This document shows, piece after piece, positions 8,738-16,282 of a stretch of 64,000 bases of DNA (positions within the stretch are counted from its first letter, which is position 1; each line of letters opens with the position of its first letter). The notes under the pieces were generated by a model that saw nothing but the letters and a program-made list of their open reading frames with translations, was not told the origin of the DNA and searched no databases. The DNA comes from Phaeobacter sp. G2 (GTDB lineage: Bacteria > Pseudomonadota > Alphaproteobacteria > Rhodobacterales > Rhodobacteraceae). The stretch spans positions 2,976,001-3,040,000 of the forward strand of contig CP104100.1 in assembly GCA_025163595.1 (NCBI GenBank), written 5' to 3'. The position numbers were made by a program, and so were the translations under genes.

Positions 8738-9523
8738 ATGTTCCCACTGCGTGACCACAACCCATCGAACTGCACCCCCTATGTGGTTTATACCCTGATG
8801 GCGGCCAATATTCTGGCCTTTGTGATGTATTCGGGGCTCAGCGCCGACCCGCGTGCGCTGATGCAGTTCTATCAGGCCTATGCGATCATCCCCGCCCAGA
8901 TTGTAGGTGGTGAGAACTCTTCCACCCTGCTCACATCGGTCTTCATCCATGGCGGGTTGATGCATCTGGGCGGCAATATGCTGTTTCTCTGGATCTTTGG
9001 CGACAACTTGGAGGATGAGATGGGGCATTTGCCCTTTCTCGCCTTCTACCTTGCCTGTGGCGTTGGCGCCGGGCTGATCCATGTCCTGGCGGCCCCGACC
9101 TCGCAGGTGCCCACCATCGGAGCCTCTGGTGCCATTGCAGGGGTCATGGGCGGCTATTTGCTGCTGTTTCCCAAGGCGCGCGTCGATATACTGCTGATCC
9201 TGATCGTGTTTTTCCGCGTTATCACGGTGCCGGCCGCGCTGATGCTGGGGCTTTGGCTAGCCTTGCAGATCTTTGGTGGCTTTGGCTCGAACCCTGATGA
9301 GGGCGGTGTCGCCTATTGGGCCCATGCAGGTGGCTTTGCGGTGGGTCTGGTGCTGGTGCTTCCCCTTTGGCTGCGCCGCGGCGGTCCAAAGTATTGGGAA
9401 CGAACAGCGGGGTCACCACCGAACCCCAAGACCGAATACACCTATAGTGTCACCCGCGTGCCGCGCCTGCCGCGCAAAAAGAAAAACCCAAACCGAACAC
9501 ATCCCGGCCCCTGGGGGAAATGA
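8738..9523 (+). CDS. Rhomboid-family intramembrane serine protease
   Basis: This 261-residue polytopic membrane protein cuts transmembrane segments of other proteins within the bilayer. The catalytic Ser is in GASG at about residue 130 and the catalytic His in HAGG at about residue 196. The conserved HLGGNM (about 76-81) before them helps form the oxyanion hole. About six hydrophobic segments precede a polar, basic cytoplasmic tail of about 50 residues (RLPRKKKNPNR). The start is the ATG at 8738, which has no clear ribosome binding site because a hairpin fills that position. The stop codon overlaps the first possible start of the next gene (ATGA), so the two may be translated together. Substrate unknown. 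Confidence 0.9.
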   Translation: MFPLRDHNPSNCTPYVVYTLMAANILAFVMYSGLSADPRALMQFYQAYAIIPAQIVGGENSSTLLTSVFIHGGLMHLGGNMLFLWIFGDNLEDEMGHLPFLAFYLACGVGAGLIHVLAAPTSQVPTIGASGAIAGVMGGYLLLFPKARVDILLILIVFFRVITVPAALMLGLWLALQIFGGFGSNPDEGGVAYWAHAGGFAVGLVLVLPLWLRRGGPKYWERTAGSPPNPKTEYTYSVTRVPRLPRKKKNPNRTHPGPWGK

Positions 9524-9918
9524 AGGAGAGCCAAGTGGTTACACTCACCGCACGCTGCCATTGTGGCGCAGTCGTTTTGAGCGCCGAATTCCCGCAGGGG
9601 CTTGCCTCTGCCGCCCGTTGTGACTGTTCCTATTGCAGCCGTCGGGGCGCTGCCGCGGTAACGGCGCTGACCAGTACGCTAAAGGTGCACAAAGGCGACA
9701 AAAACCTGAGACTCTACACCTGGGGCACCGGAACGGCCAAGCACTACTTCTGCAAGACCTGCGGCATCTACACCCATCATCAACGCCGCTCTGATCCGAA
9801 TGAATGCGGGGTCAACCTGGGCTGCATCGACGGGGCCAATCCCAGAACCCATGCGCAGAGCCATGGCGAAATTCCCTGGAATGACGGGGTAAACCACCCT
9901 GCGGATCAGCAGGCCTGA
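9520..9918 (+). CDS. GFA-family zinc-binding protein (CENP-V/GFA domain)
   Basis: The 132-residue product is a single GFA domain. It has the Cys set CHC (about residues 13-15), CDCSYC (34-39) and CKTC (78-81), which binds zinc. Members are often named glutathione-dependent formaldehyde-activating enzyme, but most, probably including this one, have no proven activity. The ATG at 9520 overlaps the rhomboid stop. An in-frame GTG at 9535 has an excellent AAGGAG 6 bases upstream and may be the true start, which would remove five residues (MKESQ). The gene is probably co-transcribed with the rhomboid gene. Confidence 0.85.
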   Translation: MKESQVVTLTARCHCGAVVLSAEFPQGLASAARCDCSYCSRRGAAAVTALTSTLKVHKGDKNLRLYTWGTGTAKHYFCKTCGIYTHHQRRSDPNECGVNLGCIDGANPRTHAQSHGEIPWNDGVNHPADQQA

Positions 9919-10017
9919 GCACCGGCGGCCGCATCTGCGCCATGAGGCAGATACAGGGGGGGGAGGTACAGGGCGTTGACGAGGATGCCGCGACTGGCAC
10001 ACACAACGCCACGCAAC

Positions 10018-10046
10018 AAAAAACGCGACCAAAGGGGCCGCGTTTT
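10018..10046 (-). terminator. Rho-independent terminator of suhB
   Basis: Read on the minus strand, AAAACGCG pairs with CGCGTTTTTT across an 11-nt loop, with the T tract after the stem. It lies about 30 bases past the stop codon at 10075. Confidence 0.8.
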
Positions 10047-10074
10047 CATCGTTCTCGCTGACTTCAGTGCGGGG

Positions 10075-10860
10075 TTAGCCCCGGACCACCTTCGCAAAGC
10101 TTTCAAAGATCGGCTCGTTGGCGCAGATCACTTCGCCGCTCTCAACAATGCTTGCCTCTGGGTCCATGGATTCTGCCAGACCGCCGGCTTCTTTTACGAT
10201 GATGATACCCGCTGCCAGATCCCAGGAATGCAGGCGACGCTCCCAAAAGCCCTCGTAGCGGCCCGCAGCCACATAGGCCATGTCCAGTGCTGCCGAACCA
10301 AAGCGGCGCACGCCAGCGGTTGCAGGCAAAAGCCGCGCCAGATCCTGCAGGGTTTCGGGCAGATCGGCCCGGCCCGCAAAAGGCAGGCCAGTGGCAAAGA
10401 TTGATTCAATCATGCGATGACGAGCAGACACCCGAATACGGGTCTCGTTCATCCAGGCGCCAGTGCCTTTTTCGGCAAAGAACATCTCATCCTTGGCGGG
10501 GTCATAGATCACCCCGGAAACGATGTTGCCCTTGTGCTCCAGCGCGATGGAGATCGCCCAGTGCGGCAGACCATGCAGAAAGTTGGTGGTGCCATCCAGC
10601 GGATCCACAATCCAGCGACGGGTTGGATCCTCGCCGGGGGTTTCGCCACCTTCTTCGGCCAGCCAACCATAGGTCGGGCGGGCGCCCATCAGCTCATCCT
10701 TCAGGATCTTCTCGGCGGCGATATCGGCCTTGGAGACAAAGTCGCCAGCGCCCTTGCGCGAGACCTGCAGGTTTTCCACTTCCTGGAAATCCTTCACCAG
10801 GGAACGGCCAGCCTTGCGGGCGGCTTTGATCATCACATTAAGGTTTGCGCTGCCAATCAT
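10075..10860 (-). CDS. suhB: Inositol monophosphatase family protein SuhB
   Basis: This 261-residue Mg2+-dependent phosphatase belongs to the inositol-1-monophosphatase superfamily. Metal ligands are visible as AEEGGE (about residues 68-73), DPLDGTTNF (86-94) and WDLAAG (about 213-218), in the usual order and spacing. In E. coli SuhB hydrolyses myo-inositol-1-phosphate and also acts in rRNA antitermination; which role applies here cannot be told. The gene stands alone with its own terminator, and the 238 bp upstream are shared with a divergent oxidoreductase gene. Confidence 0.92.
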   Translation of the reverse strand: MIGSANLNVMIKAARKAGRSLVKDFQEVENLQVSRKGAGDFVSKADIAAEKILKDELMGARPTYGWLAEEGGETPGEDPTRRWIVDPLDGTTNFLHGLPHWAISIALEHKGNIVSGVIYDPAKDEMFFAEKGTGAWMNETRIRVSARHRMIESIFATGLPFAGRADLPETLQDLARLLPATAGVRRFGSAALDMAYVAAGRYEGFWERRLHSWDLAAGIIIVKEAGGLAESMDPEASIVESGEVICANEPIFESFAKVVRG

Positions 10861-11098
10861 GTTTGCTGGATCCTGTTGAATGCGGGGAGATGTCGGTCAA
10901 TGCGTGCCTATACGCCCCAGTGTCGCATTTGCCAAGGGTGAATGCAGCATCAGGTAAATACCCCTCCCCCTTCGGGCCGCTGGGTTTTCCGCAGGGTCAT
11001 ATCTGTGCAACGGTTGTCAAAGGCCAAACTGAACGACACAGTTCAGTAAAACCCACCGCAGACCACGCTGAGCGATGGGCCACAACAGGGAGAGAGAG

Positions 11099-12139
11099 AT
11101 GAGCACAGAAATGCAAGAAATCGTTTTGGCAAGCCGCCCCGAGGCGGAACCAACGCCTGAAAATTTTCGACTGGAAACAAGCCCCCTGCCCACTCCGGGT
11201 GACGGGGAAGTAGTTGTAAAAGTTCACTTTATGTCACTGGACCCCTATATGCGGGGACGTATGGATGACGCCAAATCCTACGCCGCCCCAGTGCCAATCG
11301 GCGGCCGTATGGAAGCCGGCGCCGTCGGCGAGGTCATCGCATCAAACAGCCCCCATTTTAAGGTGGGCGATTTTGCCTTTGGTATGTTTGGCTGGGCCAG
11401 CCATGGCTGCCTGCCTGCGCGTGAGCTGCGCAAGCTGGATCCAAGTCAGGGGCCTATCACTGCTGCGCTTGGCGTTTTGGGCATGCCCGGGTTTACCGGA
11501 TGGCATGGCTTATCCGCTTACGGCCGCCCCCAGGAGGGGGAAACCCTTGTTGTGGCGGCGGCAACTGGCCCGGTTGGATCCATGGTGGGGCAACTGGCCA
11601 AAAAGGCAGGGCTGCGTGTTGTCGGCATCGCTGGAGGCGCAGAAAAGTGCAAAATGGCGGTCGAAACCTTTGGCTTTGACGCCTGCCTGGATCACCGCGC
11701 CTATGCGGATGCCCGCGCCCTGCGCAAGGATCTGAAAGAGGCCTGCCCCAAAGGTATCGACATCTATTTTGAAAACGTTGGCGGCAAGGTTTTGGAGGCG
11801 GTACTGCCGATGATGAACCCCCATGGCCGCATTCCAATCTGCGGCATGATCGCCTGGTACAACGCCGGCGGTCTGGGCGAAGGCGCCAGCGATGCGGCCC
11901 TCACCGGCCCCAACATCTGGCGCAATGTGCTGGTGAAGTTCCTGTCGGTAAACGGCTTTATCATCTCCAACCATTTTGACCGCTACCCAGAGTTCCTCAA
12001 GGAAGTTGGTCCAATGGTGGCCAAAGGCGAGCTCCGCTTTGTGGAAGACATCGCCGAAGGTCTGGAAAACGCCCCAACCGCCTTTATGGCGATGCTCAAG
12101 GGTGGCAATACCGGCAAGCAGATCGTCAAGCTGGTGTAA
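11099..12139 (+). CDS. NADP-dependent oxidoreductase, MDR family (zinc-free quinone/alkenal reductase type)
   Basis: The 346-residue product resembles the leukotriene B4 dehydrogenase / CurA branch of medium-chain reductases, which reduce activated double bonds with NADPH. MSLDPYMRGRM near residue 48 is the signature of that branch. The nucleotide-binding loop AAATGPVGSMVGQLAK follows, and NPHGRIPICGMI lies further on. Structural zinc cysteines are absent, as expected. The ATG at 11099 is preceded by a purine-rich GGGAGAGAGAG, which decides it over an in-frame upstream ATG at 11075. A terminator follows at 12163. The substrate is unknown. Confidence 0.9.
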   Translation: MSTEMQEIVLASRPEAEPTPENFRLETSPLPTPGDGEVVVKVHFMSLDPYMRGRMDDAKSYAAPVPIGGRMEAGAVGEVIASNSPHFKVGDFAFGMFGWASHGCLPARELRKLDPSQGPITAALGVLGMPGFTGWHGLSAYGRPQEGETLVVAAATGPVGSMVGQLAKKAGLRVVGIAGGAEKCKMAVETFGFDACLDHRAYADARALRKDLKEACPKGIDIYFENVGGKVLEAVLPMMNPHGRIPICGMIAWYNAGGLGEGASDAALTGPNIWRNVLVKFLSVNGFIISNHFDRYPEFLKEVGPMVAKGELRFVEDIAEGLENAPTAFMAMLKGGNTGKQIVKLV

Positions 12140-12162
12140 TAGATAGCCGCGATGATGAAAGT

Positions 12163-12201
12163 AAAGGGCCTCAGAGGATCAGCGGATCTGGGGCCCTTTT
12201 T
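12163..12201 (+). terminator. Rho-independent terminator after the MDR oxidoreductase
   Basis: AAAGGGCC pairs with GGCCCTTTTT around a 20-nt loop, 24 bases after the stop codon, and the stem runs into T residues. Confidence 0.8.
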
Positions 12202-12235
12202 AGTTAGTAGACCACCCTAAAAACTGATGTGTCAG

Positions 12236-12592
12236 TTAGTCGTCGGTAAACAAAGTGCCGATGCTTTCACCACTGATTTCATCACTTCTATGCCACGATA
12301 CCCAAATCGGCGTATCGCAGAGCCCTGCATTTTGCATATTGTTGGAAAGCAACCGCGACAGCGCTTTGGGATCCCCTGCCAGCTTGTGCTTCTTGAAATA
12401 GCAGTCAATGCGCCAATGGGGCGCCGCGCCTTCGATGTGTTCTGGCCGCCAGACAAAATACCTGGCAATCGGGGTAGAAACAGAACCAGACCCGCCCCAG
12501 CTGCCCCGAACGTGGTAGATCTCGCCGATCCTCGTTTCTGAAGTTTCACTTCCTATTGCGCGAAATTTCGCATTCAGATCGAACCTGTGCAT
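12236..12592 (-). CDS. Hypothetical protein downstream of metR
   Basis: This 118-residue frame starts at ATG 12592 with GAGGAA 8 bases upstream. It begins 32 bp after the metR stop, so the two may share a transcript. I do not recognise the family. The protein is soluble, with a Trp-rich middle (RGSWGGSGSV, PHWRIDCYFKKHK) and no signal peptide or membrane segment. The stop lies just past the terminator of the convergent oxidoreductase gene. The good ribosome binding site and the snug fit between neighbours support a real gene, but its role cannot be named. Confidence 0.6.
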   Translation of the reverse strand: MHRFDLNAKFRAIGSETSETRIGEIYHVRGSWGGSGSVSTPIARYFVWRPEHIEGAAPHWRIDCYFKKHKLAGDPKALSRLLSNNMQNAGLCDTPIWVSWHRSDEISGESIGTLFTDD

Positions 12593-12624
12593 GTCTACAT
12601 TTCCTCACACTGCCGACCCGCTGC

Positions 12625-13530
12625 CTACTGCTGCTGCAGTTTGCGCGCCTCGACCTTGGCCAGGCGGATAAGTTCCTGCATATAGGGCTTTTGCCGGTCA
12701 TCGCTGCGGATCGCCGCATAAAGGCGGCGGGTGATGCCGGATTTAGTCAGCGGCCGGGTGACATAATCAGACGAGTATTTCACCTCGCGCACCACCCAGT
12801 CCGGCAGCACCGTGATACCCCGGTTCGAGGCCACCAACAGCAGGATGACTGCCGTCAGCTCTACCTGGCGAATGCTTTCCGGTTCAACCCGCGCCGGGGT
12901 CAGCAACTGGCTGAACACATCCAGCCGTGACTTCTCGACCGGATAGGTAATCAGCGTTTGGCCGACAAAATCCTCTGCCTCAACATAGGTTTTCTGGGCC
13001 AGCGGGTGCTGTGCGGAAGCGACAAAAACCGCCTTGTAGTCAAAGAGTTCGATAAAATCGACGCCGGGAATGTCCTCAGGATCCGACGAGACCACCAGAT
13101 CCACCTCCTCTTTTTGCAGCGCGGGCAAAGCGTCAAAAGCGAGGCCCGGACGAATGTCCACATCCACATCGGACCAGCTTTTGCGAAAGGCCTCAAGCAC
13201 CGGGAACAGCCACTCAAAACAAGCGTGGCATTCAATGGCGATATGCATCCGTCCCGCATGGCCATCGCGCAATGAGGAAAACTCCGCCTGGGTTGCTTCG
13301 ACCTGGGGCAACACCTGTTCCGCCAGGCGCAGCAACCGCAGCCCCGCCGCCGACAGCTTCATCGGCTTGGAGCGGCGCAGAAACAGCTCGACCCCGGCTT
13401 GATCCTCCAAACCCTTGATTTGATGGCTCAAAGCGCTTTGGGTAATGTTGAGCTGATCAGCAGCCCGCGCCAAACCTCCGGCCTCGTGAATGGCCTTAAT
13501 GGTGCGCAGGTGGCGAAACTCGATATGCAT
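12625..13530 (-). CDS. metR: LysR-type regulator of methionine biosynthesis MetR
   Basis: This 301-residue LysR-type activator has its helix-turn-helix at about residues 18-40 (AADQLNITQSALSHQIKGLE). The type 2 periplasmic-binding-like effector domain covers about 90-290. In enteric bacteria MetR binds homocysteine and controls metE, metF and related genes. Here it is divergent from metF, with 95 bp between start codons, and a perfect MetR-type site lies in that gap. This context is what raises the call from a generic LysR protein to MetR. Confidence 0.9.
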   Translation of the reverse strand: MHIEFRHLRTIKAIHEAGGLARAADQLNITQSALSHQIKGLEDQAGVELFLRRSKPMKLSAAGLRLLRLAEQVLPQVEATQAEFSSLRDGHAGRMHIAIECHACFEWLFPVLEAFRKSWSDVDVDIRPGLAFDALPALQKEEVDLVVSSDPEDIPGVDFIELFDYKAVFVASAQHPLAQKTYVEAEDFVGQTLITYPVEKSRLDVFSQLLTPARVEPESIRQVELTAVILLLVASNRGITVLPDWVVREVKYSSDYVTRPLTKSGITRRLYAAIRSDDRQKPYMQELIRLAKVEARKLQQQ

Positions 13531-13565
13531 AACTACAGCTCAGCTCATGTTGTTCTTGAGAATTA

Positions 13566-13578
13566 TGAAATTGTTTCA
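13566..13578. promoter_or_regulatory. Consensus MetR operator between metR and metF
   Basis: The 13-bp stretch TGAAATTGTTTCA matches the enteric MetR consensus TGAA-N2-(T/A)-N2-TTCA at every defined position. It is the only such site I noticed in the gap. It lies 36 bases upstream of the metR ATG and 48 bases upstream of the metF ATG, so one site could serve both activation of metF and autorepression. Confidence 0.75.
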
Positions 13579-13625
13579 CAATGCTGCACATGCAACAAGA
13601 GCGAAATCAAACGGAGAGCAAAGTC

Positions 13626-14495
13626 ATGACCAGCCCTGAGATTTCATTTGAGTTTTTCCCGCCGCAGTCGCTGGAGGCCTCATTTCGTCTATGGGACACC
13701 GTGCAGACCCTGGCTCCACTTGATCCGCGTTTTGTATCCGTCACCTACGGCGCCGGCGGCACCACACGGGATTTGACACGGGATGCGGTAAAAACCCTCC
13801 ATAGCAGCTCTGGGCTCAACGTGGCGGCGCATCTGACCTGCGTCGATGCCAGCCGGACCGAAACACTGGAGATCGCCGAGACCTTTGCCGACGCTGGTGT
13901 CAGTGAAATTGTCGCCCTGCGCGGCGACCCTCCTAAGGGCAGCAGCCAGTTCGTGCCCCATCCCGATGGTTTTGCCAATTCGGTTGAACTCATCGAAGCC
14001 CTGGCGGCCACCGGCAAATTTACCCTACGCGTCGGTGCCTACCCAGATCCCCACCCCGAGGCAGCCAATGCGCAAGCGGATGTGGATTGGCTCAAGCGCA
14101 AGCTGGACGCCGGCGCCGATGAGGCGCTCACTCAGTTCTTCTTTGAGCCCGAGACCTTCCTGCGCTTCCGCGATGCCTGCGCCAAGGCGGGCATTAACGG
14201 CGATAAGCTGGTTCCCGGCATTCTGCCAATTGAAAACTGGAAAGGTGCACGTAACTTTGCCAAGCGCTGCGGCACCGTGATCCCAGCCTGGGTGGATGAC
14301 GCCTTTGCGAAGGCCGCCCGCGACGACCGCGAAGACCTGCTGGCCACCGCCATTTGCAGCGAACTGTGTTCTGATCTGCTGGATGAGGGCGTGAAGAAGC
14401 TGCATTTCTATACGCTCAACCGTCCGGAACTGACCCGCGATGTCTGCTTTGCGCTTGGCCTCACGCCGAACATCTCTTTGGAGAACGTAGCGTAA
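13626..14495 (+). CDS. metF: Methylenetetrahydrofolate reductase MetF
   Basis: This 289-residue FAD enzyme reduces 5,10-methylene-THF to 5-methyl-THF, the methyl donor for methionine synthase. The N-terminus EISFEFFPPQSLEA and later ALRGDPPKG and FFEPETFLRF are family signatures. The length is normal for bacterial MetF (about 290-300). The ATG at 13626 is chosen for the GGAGAGC just upstream; a longer in-frame start at 13581 would place codons over the MetR site. No other methionine gene follows; the next gene lies past a long inverted repeat. Confidence 0.95.
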   Translation: MTSPEISFEFFPPQSLEASFRLWDTVQTLAPLDPRFVSVTYGAGGTTRDLTRDAVKTLHSSSGLNVAAHLTCVDASRTETLEIAETFADAGVSEIVALRGDPPKGSSQFVPHPDGFANSVELIEALAATGKFTLRVGAYPDPHPEAANAQADVDWLKRKLDAGADEALTQFFFEPETFLRFRDACAKAGINGDKLVPGILPIENWKGARNFAKRCGTVIPAWVDDAFAKAARDDREDLLATAICSELCSDLLDEGVKKLHFYTLNRPELTRDVCFALGLTPNISLENVA

Positions 14496-14523
14496 AGCTT
14501 GTTGCAGGTCCGACCTTTAAGGT

Positions 14524-14589
14524 AATTCCAAAAAGGAACGCACTAAAGGCACCTCACTCAAGAGGCGCCTTTGGTGCGTCTTTGGAATT
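14524..14589. terminator. Long inverted repeat after metF
   Basis: The core stem ACGCACTAAAGGC / GCCTTTGGTGCGT (13 pairs, one G-T) has a 16-nt loop. A second outer stem AATTCCAAA / TTTGGAATT extends the structure to 66 bp in all. It starts 28 bases past the metF stop and ends 20 bases before the thioesterase ATG. It probably terminates metF transcription on the plus strand, though the T tract is interrupted. It could also act as a leader structure for the thioesterase. Confidence 0.6.
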
Positions 14590-14609
14590 CGCACAAAAAG
14601 GGCCCTGAC

Positions 14610-15101
14610 ATGGCAGTTGCAAAATCCCCAGCCGATCTGTTGCCGATGGATCAGGTTGTTCAGTTTTCCGGGCTTGAGTTCATGCAGGGCATACTGGAAG
14701 GGCGCCTGCCCGGCCCCCCAATCGGGGCACAACTGGGCTATACCCTGCACGAAGTCTCAGAGGGGCGCGCGGTGTTTCGTGGCACCCCGGAATTCGAAGT
14801 CACCAATCCCATGGGGACTGTGCATGGCGGCTGGTACGGAACGCTGCTCGACAGTGCCATGGCCTGCGCTGTGATGACGGCCGTCCCCAAAGGCTCCGCC
14901 TATACAACCTTGGAATATAAGATCAATATCCTGAAATCCATTCCCCTGGGCACCACTGTGGATTGCGTCGGGTTGATTGATCATGTTGGGCGCTCCACCG
15001 GGGTGGCCCATGGCGAGATCCGCGGCGTCAAGGATGGCAAGCTCTACGCCACGGGGTCAACCACCTGTATCGTGATGAATGTCTTTGGCAGCAAAGCCTG
15101 A
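14610..15101 (+). CDS. PaaI-family hotdog-fold thioesterase
   Basis: The 163-residue product has the 4HBT/PaaI hotdog fold. NPMGTVHGGWYGTLLDSAMA (about residues 67-86) carries the HGG turn and the catalytic Asp on the central helix. Such enzymes hydrolyse medium-chain or aryl-acyl-CoA thioesters in the cytoplasm. The ATG at 14610 follows AAAGGG, while in-frame upstream non-ATG starts fall within the inverted repeat and are less likely. The adjacent genes give no pathway context. Confidence 0.88.
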   Translation: MAVAKSPADLLPMDQVVQFSGLEFMQGILEGRLPGPPIGAQLGYTLHEVSEGRAVFRGTPEFEVTNPMGTVHGGWYGTLLDSAMACAVMTAVPKGSAYTTLEYKINILKSIPLGTTVDCVGLIDHVGRSTGVAHGEIRGVKDGKLYATGSTTCIVMNVFGSKA

Positions 15102-15187
15102 GCGCTTGGCGCTGTAGGCGCCACTCCACCACAATAGCCACCAGGGACTTTAACTGAGACCTTCGCTGTGGAGGCCAAAGACCCTGG

Positions 15188-16282
15188 TTATTGGCGCGGC
15201 GCTGAAGGCGCATTGCCTGTCAGCCCGGCAAACCAGCCCGCAGATTTCTGCTGCATCACCCGGCCCTGAACGCTGCTGTGCAGCCGCTCACTGGGGTCCA
15301 ATCCCACCTGCCGTTTGCTGCGCAGCAAAAAGATCTTGCCCCAGCCCTTCCAGGTGCCGATTGAGGGCGCTTTGGGATCGACCGGAAAACGCATGCGCCA
15401 GTCTTGCGGCAGGGCGAGGCCACAGTCCTCCGCCTTTTCCAACATCCAGACCAACGGCACATTGGACAGGGGTCGCGCCTCCTCAAAACCAGCAAGCTGG
15501 CCGCCAATATCGCCATGTGCCCCGTGAAACCAGACCTGTTCGATACGACCATTCCAGCCCTCCGGGCAGGTCCAAAGCACCGGTTTGAAAACATCGCGGG
15601 TCTCGTCCAGCGCCAGGGCATGGTAGCCATGCTTTACATGCGGGCCCAGTTCATGGTTGTGAAAGGCATGGCGGCTTTCAGCCCAGCGCCACAGCAGGGG
15701 CAGCCGCAGCCCCAGGGCCTTGACCGTGTCCCAGACGCCGATCATCTCTATTTTGGTCTCGCCGTGGCAATGCGCCCGGCGAAAGGCCTGCGCCACCTCA
15801 GGCGATCCGGCCTGCTGGTAATGGCGGTAGGCGGTGCGAATATTGCGCACGGTTGCATGTTCCGCCTTTAACAGGCCAACCTCGCCGATCACCCCCGCTA
15901 ACGAGCGCACCGCATAGGCACCACGGGAATAGCCCAACAGGTAGATGCGGTCGCCAGGGCGATAGCGCGAGGCAAGATAGCCATAGGCACGGCGGATCTG
16001 CCGGTTGATACCGCGCCCCATCATCACATCCGGTGCACTGGCCCAACCGGTCCACTGCACCCCGGCTTCATAAAAGACCGAAACCTCAGCCCCCATTTCA
16101 CGGCACATCTGATAGAGCCTGCCGGCATGTGTCTCATGCCCCGGTTCCAGCGTCGACATGGTGCCATCTAGAATGATCACATGGGCCTGCGGCCCCCGCA
16201 GCTTGGCCTCACCGGAATGTTCCGAGCGCAAGGGGCGCCCGAGCCATCCGAGAAAGCGATTTCTAAGCTGCTTCAGTCCCAT
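15188..16282 (-). CDS. DUF2235-domain alpha/beta hydrolase
   Basis: The 364-residue protein has the DUF2235 (T6SS phospholipase effector Tle1-like) fold. The nucleophile elbow is GYSRG with Ser at about residue 119, and IILDGTMSTLEPG occupies the first strand and loop. MIGVWDTVKALG and WFHGAHGDIGGQ supply the likely acid and metal or His residues. No signal peptide, VgrG or immunity gene is visible, so a secreted effector role is not supported; many DUF2235 proteins are cytoplasmic and uncharacterised. The start overlaps the 3' end of the upstream molybdenum hydroxylase gene by 20 bp, so the two are probably one transcript. Confidence 0.85.
   Translation of the reverse strand: MGLKQLRNRFLGWLGRPLRSEHSGEAKLRGPQAHVIILDGTMSTLEPGHETHAGRLYQMCREMGAEVSVFYEAGVQWTGWASAPDVMMGRGINRQIRRAYGYLASRYRPGDRIYLLGYSRGAYAVRSLAGVIGEVGLLKAEHATVRNIRTAYRHYQQAGSPEVAQAFRRAHCHGETKIEMIGVWDTVKALGLRLPLLWRWAESRHAFHNHELGPHVKHGYHALALDETRDVFKPVLWTCPEGWNGRIEQVWFHGAHGDIGGQLAGFEEARPLSNVPLVWMLEKAEDCGLALPQDWRMRFPVDPKAPSIGTWKGWGKIFLLRSKRQVGLDPSERLHSSVQGRVMQQKSAGWFAGLTGNAPSAPRQ

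Noticed and set aside
15188..16282. Type VI secretion phospholipase effector.
   Set aside because: The DUF2235 fold is shared with such effectors, but there is no VgrG, PAAR, immunity or secretion gene in the window.
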